From: Pseudonocardia sp. HH130630-07
GTDB taxonomy: Bacteria; Actinomycetota; Actinomycetes; Mycobacteriales; Pseudonocardiaceae
Direction: 5' to 3'
DNA length: 64,000 bases
Assembly (NCBI RefSeq): GCF_001698125.1
Contig: NZ_CP013855.1
Coordinates: forward strand, 310,001 to 374,000
Of the stretch, positions 56,431-64,000 are shown one piece after another. Position numbers and translations under genes: made by a program. The notes under the pieces were generated by a model, which had not been told where the DNA came from, searched no databases, and was given only the letters and a program-made list of their open reading frames with translations. How positions within the stretch are numbered: position 1 is the first letter of the stretch; every line of letters begins with the position of its first letter.

Positions 56431-58166
56431 CGAATCCGCGAGTTGCGCTGGTGGCCGGACTGGGGAGATGGCGATAGGTGCCCGCTGACCTGCGATGATC
56501 GTGTTTGCGACGACACGACATTGCGGGTTGAGAGGACACCTATCAGGTGCGAACAGTACGCAAGCGACGCCCGCGGTGTGCGCGGGTGCGTCTCGGCGCG
56601 CCGGACGCGGCGCTGACCAGGTTCTCCGGGCTGGCCGCGGTGACCGAGCTGATCGACCGGCTCGGGATCATCGACAAGCTCGACGCCGCGGTCGGGCCCA
56701 TCAAGGACCGCGACCGCGGGTGCAGCGCCGGGCAGATGCTGGTCGGCATGTCGGCGGCGCAGCTGTGCGGGGAGGACTTCCTGGTCGGGCTGGACCGGCA
56801 CCGCGCCGACACCGCCGGGCAGGCACTCACGCCGGTGCCGGGGTTGGCGTCCACGACCGCCGCCGGGCTCGCGCGCAAGTTCATCGAGGGGCAGTGGGCG
56901 GCGGTGGAGACCGGGCTCGGTGACGTGCACACCACCGCGCTGGACCTGCTCGCCCAGGTCGACCCGGACCGGGCCGAGCAGCTGACGGCGGACGTGACGA
57001 TCGATCTGGACACCACCGATGTCGAGGTTTACGGCCGGCTCAAGCAGGGCGTGGCGTTCAACCACCAAGGCCAGCGGGTCGCCCGCCCGCACGTCGCGAC
57101 CTGGGCCGACACCGCGGTGGTGCTGGCCGCTGACCTCGGTTCGGGCCGGGATGACCCCCGCGCCACCAGCGCCGAGCTGTTCCACCGGGCGCTGGCCGCG
57201 CTCCCCGCGCAGGCGCGGGCGGGGCGAGTCCGCGTGCGTGCGGACGCGGGCTACTTCGCCGGGCAGCTCGCCCGCGCAGCCCTGTTCGTCGGCGTGGAGT
57301 TCGCCATCGGCGCCCGACGCATCGCGCCGCTGTGGCGCATCCTCGACGGCGTCGCGGCCGACGGGTGGACCGACGCGATCGACATGACCGGCGCGCAGGT
57401 CGCGGTGGCCGACTATTGCCCGAACTGGTGGCCCGCAGCGACCCAGCTGCTGATCCGTCGGGTCCGGCTCGACCTGGACCACGGCCAGGTCTCCGGTGAC
57501 CCGCGAGCGCGGCGCCGACGCACCCTGCACCCCGCCCAGCGGGCGCTCCCGCTCGACGACCTCGCTACGGTGGCCAAGGTCGACGGGGTGTTCGCCTACT
57601 CGTTCATCGTGACCAACCTCGACGTCTCCACACCTGCCGCAGCCGCGCAGGCCGAGTACTGGTACCGCCACCGCACGAAGGTGGAGAACCTGTTCCGCGA
57701 CACCAAGCACGGCGCCGCGCTGCGCCACCTCCCCTCCGGACACCTCGCGGTGAACCGAGCCTGGATGTGGGGCGCACTCCTGGCCGCCACCACCAGCGGG
57801 TGGCTGCACCACCTCACCGCCCGCACCCGCGACGGGCGCCTGGTCGGGCACGGCGTCCGCGGCGGCCAGGCCATGATCGCCACCCTGCGCCGGCGGCTGA
57901 TCACCATCCCCGCCCGCCTCGTGCGCCACGCCCGCGGCCTCACCCTGCGCCTACCACCCGGCGAGCACCTACTCGCCGAGGTCCTCGCCCGCGTCCGCGC
58001 CCTGCCCGCTCCGTCCTGACCCGGCCGCACCGGCCCCGACCAGCACAGGAACCCGCCACCCGAGGCGACACTCGGGCCGCCCGCTTGCCCACCACCCCAC
58101 TCCCGACCCAAGCAACATCAACTTTGGCCGACCAAGATCAGCTCATAGCCTACTCGCGGATTCGAG
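56431..58166 (+). mobile_element. IS1380-like element inside the MITE
   Basis: The ends CGAATCCGCGAGT and ACTCGCGGATTCGAG are inverted. TCTGACC occurs on both sides (56424-56430, 58167-58173), formed from a sequence present once in intact MITEs. The length is about 1.74 kb. Confidence 0.85.
56547..58019 (+). CDS. DDE transposase, IS1380-like family
   Basis: A 490-aa transposase with VTIDLDTTDVEVYGRLKQGV (Asp), VRVRADAGYFAGQLARAALF (Asp) and YWYRHRTKVENLFRDTKHGA (Glu), the order and spacing of IS1380-type DDE enzymes. The N-terminus has RFSGLAAVTELIDRLGIIDK. It is intact and differs from the other IS1380 copies in the window. Confidence 0.88.
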   Translation: MRTVRKRRPRCARVRLGAPDAALTRFSGLAAVTELIDRLGIIDKLDAAVGPIKDRDRGCSAGQMLVGMSAAQLCGEDFLVGLDRHRADTAGQALTPVPGLASTTAAGLARKFIEGQWAAVETGLGDVHTTALDLLAQVDPDRAEQLTADVTIDLDTTDVEVYGRLKQGVAFNHQGQRVARPHVATWADTAVVLAADLGSGRDDPRATSAELFHRALAALPAQARAGRVRVRADAGYFAGQLARAALFVGVEFAIGARRIAPLWRILDGVAADGWTDAIDMTGAQVAVADYCPNWWPAATQLLIRRVRLDLDHGQVSGDPRARRRRTLHPAQRALPLDDLATVAKVDGVFAYSFIVTNLDVSTPAAAAQAEYWYRHRTKVENLFRDTKHGAALRHLPSGHLAVNRAWMWGALLAATTSGWLHHLTARTRDGRLVGHGVRGGQAMIATLRRRLITIPARLVRHARGLTLRLPPGEHLLAEVLARVRALPAPS

Positions 58167-59625
58167 TCTGACCACAGCTGCACAGGTCACCGGCTCGCCA
58201 GCTCGGCGTCTGCACCCACACAACCAGGCCCCTGAGCTGCCGGAACGGCAGGTTGAAAAAGGCTCAGTGCCGACGATATTAGACAGTCGCTTAAATCGCG
58301 GCAGGCGGCGACCCTTGGCTGAGGGGCAGGAACACCTCAGTCACCTTCTGGTAGAAGACCGATCGGCAGACGAGGACTTTCGTCGACGGGGTGGGTCGGA
58401 TCCGAAGGTTCGTCCAGTCGAAGACCGCGCTGGTCACGGCGGCGGGCGGCTGAACGAGTTGCAGTCTGCGTTCTCTAGCGGTGACGAGAACCGTGAGGAA
58501 CGACTTACAGACGACGAACTACGTGCTTTCGGTACCATCGTCACGTTGGAGGGATCTGACCCCGCGTATCCGCTCAAGCTTGATACTCTCCAACAACTCA
58601 CCTCGCACCGTGATCCGCAGCGCAGGCGCCCTAGGTGGCTTCTTCTCTCGGTCCTCCCCGCGGATTCGGATTCCGACATACCCGAGCGAGCGACGGTCTG
58701 GGTCAGCGACGACTACCGTGCGAAGTTCCTGCAACTCTTCGAGGACTACCTGGCGAAGGATTCACCGAAAGGCAAACCGCGCAACAACGAACTCGTCGCG
58801 AACATCGCACGCATCCGCGCTACCATCCTGGGTGACCTTTGGCAGTCCGAGGGTCGCCCGCCAGAAGGGAAGACGACATGGTGGGAACTATGGCTACGCC
58901 CAAACGCTGACGGCCCCGACCTGCTACGGCGCTTCGTCGAGGCCTCCGGACTGACCATCTCGCAGCGTCTCCTCCGGCTCGTGGACCGCGACGTCATGTG
59001 GGTTGAGGCGAGGTGGGCGCAGCTTGAAGTCCTACCGTTCACCGCGGTGCCCTTGGCCGAAATCCGGCGCCCGGAGTTTATCGACTCCGTAGAAGACCTC
59101 ACCGCCGAGGAGCAAGCCGAGTACGTAGACGACCTGGCCAAGCGACTGGAACCTGCCGACGAACTCCAGCCAGCTGTCTGCCACCTCGACACGGGCGTAG
59201 CGAGAACTCATGTCCTCATCGAGCAGTCCCTGGCACCCCAGGATCTACACACCGTGATCGGCGTGAGCGGCTTCGATCGAGACGGACACGGCACCAAGAT
59301 GGCCGGGATCGCGCTGCTGGGAGCAGCGGTCGACAGCCACCTGCTCGGATCGGAGTCCGTTGTGTTGAGACACCGACTGGAGTCGGTTCGCATCCTTCCG
59401 ATCAAGACCGAGAAGCCGCACGATCCCCGCGTGTACGGAGACGTGACCGCCCAAGCCGTGTCACTGCCCGAAATCGCAGCGACACGACGCCGGGTGTTCT
59501 GCATGCCGGTCAGCACCAGTACCGACACCCCCGGCAACCCAGGTCAGCCCACCTTGTGGTCGGCCACCGTAGACGCACTGGCCGTCGGCGCCAACGTCGT
59601 CAGCAACGGCGACGAGCTCCGGCTA

Positions 59626-61327
59626 GCCCGGGGCTTTCATCGCGGTTCGCCGAGCGGGGCGTGTCAGAAGGCTGGAGGGTGCCACTGACCAGCAAGGATG
59701 GGGATTGCTGAGGTCCCGTATCCGCGCGAATCAGGAGCACCCTCCAGGTGAAGAAGGCTATCGGGTTCTACTCGTGCCCGGACATCGACACGGCCGCGAC
59801 AGCGGTGGTGTCGCATGCCGGGACGAGGCTGCTGACCGAGACCATCGGCAAGGTCGGGCTCGACCACGCTCTGTCGCAGGCGTTGGAACCGTGGCGGCCG
59901 CGGTTGGCGGTGCACGACCCGGCGAAGGTCCTGCTCGATCTCGCGTTGACGCTGGCCGCCGGCGGGGACTGCCTGTCCGACATCGCGCTGTTGCGTGCGG
60001 AGCCCGCTCTGTTCGGTCCGGTGGCCTCAGACCCGACGGTCTCCCGCACGGTAGATCGCCTCGCCGCCGACTCGACCGCGGTGTTGGCGGCGATCGATGC
60101 CGCCCGCGCCACGGCTCGGGCGAAGGTGTGGGCGCTGGCCGGTTCCGCCGCTCCCGACCACCAGACGGACGCGGCGAACCCGCTGGTCATCGACGTGGAT
60201 GCCACCCTGATCACCGCCCACTCGGACAAGCAGGGCGCCGCACCGACGTTCAAGAAGGGCTTCGGGCACCATCCGTTGTGGGCGTTCTGCGACCACGGCG
60301 CGGCCGGGACCGGTGAGCCTCTCGCGGCGCTGCTACGCCCCGGGAACGCCGGGTCGAACACCGCCACCGACCACGTCACCGTCATCCGGGCGGCGCTGCG
60401 CCAGCTCCCCGACCACCGCCCGGGCAACCGTCCCGGCCGCAAAGTTCTGATCCGGGTCGACGGCGCAGGTGCCTCGCATGAGCTCCTCGACTGGCTGGCC
60501 GGGCAGCGTCTGTCCTATTCAGTCGGCTTCGGGCTGTCCCAGGCTCTGGTCGACCAGCTCGCCGCGCTCCCGGCCACGGACTGGCAGACCGCGCTCGATG
60601 CCGACCGCGAGCCCCGTCCCGGAGCCTGGGTCATCGAGGCGACCGGCCTGATGAACTTGACCTCCTGGCCGAAAGGGATGCGGGTGATCGTCCGCCGCGA
60701 GCGCCCGCACCCCGGCGCGCAGCTACGGATCACCGACCCGGACGGGTTGCGCTACACCGCATTCGCCACCAACACACACCCCGGTGGAGCGGGCCGCCAA
60801 CTCGCCGACCTCGAGCTACGACACCGCCGCCGGGCCCGCGCCGAGGACCGCATCCGGGCGGCGAAGGACACCGGGCTGACCAACCTGCCCTTGCACGAGC
60901 TCGACCAGAACCGGATCTGGCAGGCCGTTGTCGCGCTCGCCTGCGAGATCACCGCCTGGGCGCAGATGCTCGCCTACACCGACCACCCGGCGCGGCGCTG
61001 GGAACCGAAACGACTCCGGCTGCGGCTGTTCTCCCAGCCCGCACAGCGAGCCCGGCACGCCCGCCGAACCGTCCTGCACCTGCCCGCCCACGCACCCTGA
61101 GCCAGGCTGCTCTGCGAAGGCCTCGCCCGGCTGCGCGCACTCGCCGTCCCCGGCTGAGCCCGACCCCGCCGTCACGACGACCCAGGACCCCGACCGGACC
61201 AGTGGAAACCGGCGCCCACCCGAGCGACCTCGGCTGAACTGTCACACCCGCCAGGCAGAATCAGCGCCACCACACCGACGAGCACCGGTGTCGATCAAGC
61301 CGGGACTGCCCGACGAAAGATCCGGGC
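59626..61327 (+). mobile_element. IS1380-family element, copy 2
   Basis: 1702 bp with the same ends as copy 1 (GCCCGGGGCTTTCATCG ... CGAAAGATCCGGGC), flanked by TA. It is inserted in codon 437 of the protease gene between the His and Ser parts of the active site. Confidence 0.93.
59748..61100 (+). CDS. IS1380-family transposase (copy 2)
   Basis: A 450-aa transposase identical to copy 1 at 35230 apart from one visible change (CEITAW instead of CEVTAW). All catalytic segments (LVIDVDATLITAHSDK, VLIRVDGAGASHEL, RAEDRIRAAKDTGL) are intact, so the element is probably active. Confidence 0.93.
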   Translation: MKKAIGFYSCPDIDTAATAVVSHAGTRLLTETIGKVGLDHALSQALEPWRPRLAVHDPAKVLLDLALTLAAGGDCLSDIALLRAEPALFGPVASDPTVSRTVDRLAADSTAVLAAIDAARATARAKVWALAGSAAPDHQTDAANPLVIDVDATLITAHSDKQGAAPTFKKGFGHHPLWAFCDHGAAGTGEPLAALLRPGNAGSNTATDHVTVIRAALRQLPDHRPGNRPGRKVLIRVDGAGASHELLDWLAGQRLSYSVGFGLSQALVDQLAALPATDWQTALDADREPRPGAWVIEATGLMNLTSWPKGMRVIVRRERPHPGAQLRITDPDGLRYTAFATNTHPGGAGRQLADLELRHRRRARAEDRIRAAKDTGLTNLPLHELDQNRIWQAVVALACEITAWAQMLAYTDHPARRWEPKRLRLRLFSQPAQRARHARRTVLHLPAHAP

Positions 61328-62568
61328 TAATAGCGCCACCAGACAGCCAAGCAGCAAGACTCCTGATCGTGTCCGCGGGCAACGTCACTGGCACTTACGT
61401 TGCCGACCACCTCGCCGAATCCGATACCTCTTCGGTTCGTGATCCCGGCCAGGCATGGAACGCACTCACCGTCGGAGCCTACACCGACCTCGACGCGATC
61501 CCGACCGATCCGGCATTCGCAGGCTGGACCCCCGTTGCTCAGAAAGGCGACCTCTCGCCCCACAGCCGTACGTCCTTGCCGTTCGGAAACAGGCCCTGGC
61601 CGATCAAGCCCGACATCGTCATGGAAGGCGGCAATGTGCTCCATGATAGCGCCTCCATGTTCGAGCCGAATCACCCGGCACTGTCCCTGCGAACTACCGG
61701 GCACACAAGCGACCAGGCTCTGGCATCGGCCAACGCAACCAGCGCCGCGACCGCGCAAGCCTCCCGGCTCGCAGCGCTCGTCATAGCCACCTATCCCGAA
61801 TATTGGCCCGAGACGATCCGAGCACTCCTCGTCCACTCAGCGCAGTGGACACCCGTCATGCGCGACGAAATCGATCGGGCGGGGCAGAGCGGGCTTCAAG
61901 CCAAACAGATGCTGCTACGCCGATACGGCTGGGGCGTCCCGGCCGAGGAACGCGTCTTGTTCTCCTCCGATCGATCCGTAACGCTGGTCGTGCAGGACGA
62001 GTTCACCCCTTTCGAGGGCGATGAGTTCAAGGTCCCGTCATTCCGGCTGCACGATCTTCCTTGGCCGCGCGAAGTTCTGCAGAACCTGGGTTCCGCTTCC
62101 GTGACCCTGCGCGTCACCCTCTCTTACTTCATCGAGCCGACGGCATCCCGACGAGGATGGCGTCAGCGGTACAAGTACGCATCACACGGACTCCGGTTCG
62201 AGCTACAAGATCCCCTTGAATCTGAGGCGCATTTCGTTCAGCGAGTGAACCGTGAAGCTCGCACCGAAGAAACCGGCGGGCGCCCTGCAAGCGGACAAGT
62301 TTCGTGGTTGCTCGGCGCCAACCAACGCCTGTACGGATCACTGCATCAAGACATCTGGGAGACCTACGGTTCAGCACTCGCCGACACCGGAAAGATTGCC
62401 GTCTACCCCGTCGGCGGATGGTGGAAGAATAACAAGAACCGCGAACGCGTCGACCGGACGATCCGATACGCCCTCGTCGTATCACTCCAGACCGACGCCA
62501 CCGACGTCGACCTATACACGCCAGTAGCGAACCTCCTTCACGCTCCGATCGAGATTCCGGTTGAGTGA

Positions 62569-62785
62569 CATATTCGGTTCGCTTAAAAACCGCGGATAAC
62601 ACTGCCGGACTCGCAGCTCAGACGTTCATTACGACGGCTTGTGCGCGGGCGCGGACAGCGCGGCGGTCTGGTCGCGGCGCTGTGGCCCCGCTCCAGCGCT
62701 AGAGGGGACCGCTGGGCGTGCTGCGGCACCAAACCCACCGCCGCGCCGGCTGCGGGGAGGCGTCTCCTCAGGCTCGCGGGCAGGA
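62569..62785. other. Short gap between convergent genes
   Basis: No gene is seen between the protease stop and the end of the coiled-coil gene. No clear terminator stem was found. Confidence 0.4.
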
Positions 62786-63871
62786 TCACGGATTCTTGCG
62801 CAACTCGGCGGCGAGCGCGGCGAGATCCTCAGGGTGTAGCCGTGCCGGCTCGCGCGTCGTGTCGGCGGCCGCGGTGCGCAGCTGCTCGAGTTCGGCGATC
62901 GCGGTGTCGTGGGCGGCGCGCAGCTGGTCGAGCTCGGTGCGCAGGGCGGCCGCGCGGTCGCGGTCTGCTGTGGCGGCGTCGCGGGCCTCGGCGAGGTCGC
63001 GGTAGAGCTGCTCGACGCGGACCTGCGCGGCGCCGGTCGCGGCCCGCTGCTCGGCCAGCTCGTCGCGGATTCCGGCGATCGTCTCGGCGTGCTGGTCGCG
63101 TTCGGTGCGCACCGCGTCGCGCTCCTCGCGTAGTTCGCCGGCGCGGGTGGTCGCGGCGTCGCGGGCCCGTTCCAGGTCTGTGATCTCCCGGCGCGCGGTC
63201 TGTAGCTGCTGCTCGGCGGTGCGGGCGTCGAGCACCGCGGCCTCGCGGTCGCGGTCGGCGGCTGCGGCCTGCTCCCGGGCGGTCGCGGCGTCGGCGACCG
63301 CGACGTCGCGACCGGTGACGGCGTCGGCGGCCTGCTGGCGGGCGGCTCCGAGGGCCTCGGTGGCCGCCAGCGCCGCGGCCGCGGTCTCCTCGGCCCGGGT
63401 CACCGCCTCAGCACGTTCCTGACGGGCCGTGGCCGCCGAACGGTCGGCCTCCCGGGCCCGGCCCACCGCGGCGTCCCGGTCGCCCTCGGCCGCCTGGCGG
63501 GCGGTGTCGGCCTCCGCGGCCGCCGCCCGGGCGCCGTCGACCGCGTCGACGGCGTCGCGCTCGACCTCGTCGAGCCGGCGCTGCACCGCACCCAGCGCGT
63601 CGACGAGCTCACCGACCGGGCCCGACAGCGCATCGACGTGCTCGCGCAGCCGGTCCGCATCCAGGGAGAACCCCCCAGTCCCGGCGCCGGTGTCCAGCCC
63701 GAGTGCCCCCAGCGCCTCGCGCTCGGTGCGCGCCATCTGCGCACACGACCGGCCGCCCTCCCACCGGGTGTCCCGGCAGAACGACCGTGGCCGTCCACCC
63801 TGCGGTCCCGGCGGCGGCAACTCCGCCCGGCACCGGCTGTATCCGCAGCGTACGGCCACCCCATCGCTCAT
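62786..63871 (-). CDS. Coiled-coil protein with N-terminal Cys motif, KfrA-like
   Basis: A 361-aa protein from ATG 63871. The first 45 residues have four Cys (CGYSRC, then SFCRDT and GRSC) that could hold Zn. From about residue 85 to 340 it is one long Ala/Glu/Arg-rich coiled coil (DAVDGARAAAAEADTARQAA is representative). Length and design recall plasmid KfrA-type and other actinobacterial DNA-associated coiled-coil proteins on plasmids and integrative elements. DNA binding is inferred, not seen. A palindrome lies in its upstream region. Confidence 0.7.
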   Translation of the reverse strand: MSDGVAVRCGYSRCRAELPPPGPQGGRPRSFCRDTRWEGGRSCAQMARTEREALGALGLDTGAGTGGFSLDADRLREHVDALSGPVGELVDALGAVQRRLDEVERDAVDAVDGARAAAAEADTARQAAEGDRDAAVGRAREADRSAATARQERAEAVTRAEETAAAALAATEALGAARQQAADAVTGRDVAVADAATAREQAAAADRDREAAVLDARTAEQQLQTARREITDLERARDAATTRAGELREERDAVRTERDQHAETIAGIRDELAEQRAATGAAQVRVEQLYRDLAEARDAATADRDRAAALRTELDQLRAAHDTAIAELEQLRTAAADTTREPARLHPEDLAALAAELRKNP

Positions 63872-63942
63872 GGCGGCATTCTATCAGTACGTCAGATACA
63901 AATCAATAAACTGGTAGTTAGTTCGTTCGGCATGAACCATTG

Positions 63943-63968
63943 ACCAACGGAATGTTTGTTTCGTTGGT
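63943..63968. promoter_or_regulatory. Operator-like inverted repeat
   Basis: ACCAACG and CGTTGGT are perfect 7-bp arms separated by 12 bases, in an AT-richer stretch (63890-63960) about 70 bp upstream of the coiled-coil gene. Position and symmetry suggest a dimeric regulator site, perhaps for autoregulation as in KfrA-type proteins. Confidence 0.45.
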
Positions 63969-64000
63969 ACGTGCTCGCCAACGTCTCCGGCTGCCGCGTC

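Larger units (their letters stand above)
56358..58265. repeat. 165-bp MITE, copy f, split by an IS
   Basis: The left part is 56358-56430 and the right part runs from about 58174 to 58265, flanked by AGT (56355-56357, 58266-58268). An IS1380-like element is inserted in the middle with a TCTGACC duplication. Confidence 0.92.
55443..58322 (+). pseudogene. AAA+ ATPase of a protease module, interrupted by MITE and IS
   Basis: The first part (55443-56357) has Walker A GPPGTGKTMTAAVLAHEL, Walker B GVYLFDEFDALGGDR, sensor 1 IVIAATNHRSI and an Arg-rich FRRFDMVLNY, a clear AAA+ domain, preceded by a helical stretch of about 110 residues. At 56358 a MITE begins and adds a stop within eight codons. After the MITE, from 58269, the frame continues as ADDIRQSLKSRQAATLG to TGA 58320-58322. 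Deleting the inserted DNA plus one AGT restores 322 codons. The start is GTG 55443 or 55446. Partner: the subtilisin-like gene that overlaps its stop. Confidence 0.85.
58315..62568 (+). pseudogene. Subtilisin-like (S8) protease of the AAA module, split by IS1380
   Basis: The first part (58315-59625) has an N-terminal region of about 280 residues and then VCHLDTGVARTH (catalytic Asp near 291) and DRDGHGTKMAGIAL (His near 325). IS1380 copy 2 follows. The second part (61330-62568) has LLIVSAGNVTG (oxyanion Asn), KPDIVMEGGN, and NATSAATAQASRLAALV (Ser near 574), then a C-terminal region of about 250 residues. Removing the IS and one TA restores 849 codons in one frame. The start is a TTG at 58315 overlapping the ATPase stop, with AGGCGG upstream; GTG 58267 is an alternative. 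Confidence 0.85.

Overview
The window is very GC-rich, with tight actinobacterial operons (ATGA and GTGA overlaps, frequent GTG starts). Its protein families (CatA/CatC, an iterative type I PKS, a rodlin/chaplin-like secreted protein, a MAB_1171c-like membrane protein) fit a filamentous actinomycete of the Pseudonocardiaceae type. That assignment is inference, as no rRNA or tRNA gene was seen. 

Region 1 (1-18.66 kb) holds the end of a catechol ortho-cleavage operon (catA, which has lost a segment carrying a predicted iron ligand, and catC). It is followed by a biosynthetic cluster. Eight genes on the minus strand are mostly coupled by 4-bp overlaps: adenylate-forming ligase, cupin, KS-AT-DH-KR-ACP polyketide synthase, LuxE-like acyl-protein synthetase, LuxC-like acyl reductase, KAS III-like protein with a Ser at the usual Cys site, P450 and an aromatic-acid-type MFS transporter. 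Three genes diverge on the plus strand: an MFS exporter, a stand-alone acyltransferase and an aldo/keto reductase whose 3' end was removed by an insertion sequence. The set suggests a small aromatic polyketide acid that is activated, reduced to the aldehyde level, oxidised by the P450 and exported.

Region 2 (18.66-29.3 kb) mixes IS remnants with intact genes: a DUF418 membrane protein, an HtrA-like protease, and a phosphonate/phosphite-type ABC importer (PhnD, PhnC and a fused double PhnE) followed by a decayed GntR regulator.

Region 3 (29.3-50.2 kb) is an IS graveyard with members of IS5 (several groups), IS256, IS630, IS1380, ISAs1, IS1634, ISL3, IS21 and IS30. Surviving or broken genes lie between them: a Doc/Fic toxin with its partner, a VapC/AbrB toxin-antitoxin pair, an alpha/beta hydrolase, an RpiR regulator, and fragments of thioredoxin, APH phosphotransferase, P450, GNAT and other proteins. 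A 165-bp MITE occurs six times in the window. One IS5-family element carries a pRiA4b ORF-3 passenger gene.

Region 4 (50.2-64 kb) contains a His/Asp-rich secreted protein with a strong terminator, unrecognised accessory genes, an S51 peptidase, an AAA ATPase + subtilisin-like protease module, and a coiled-coil KfrA-like protein behind a palindromic operator-like site. The ATPase is split by a MITE that itself holds an IS, and the protease is split by an IS1380 copy. Removing the elements in silico restores both reading frames exactly.
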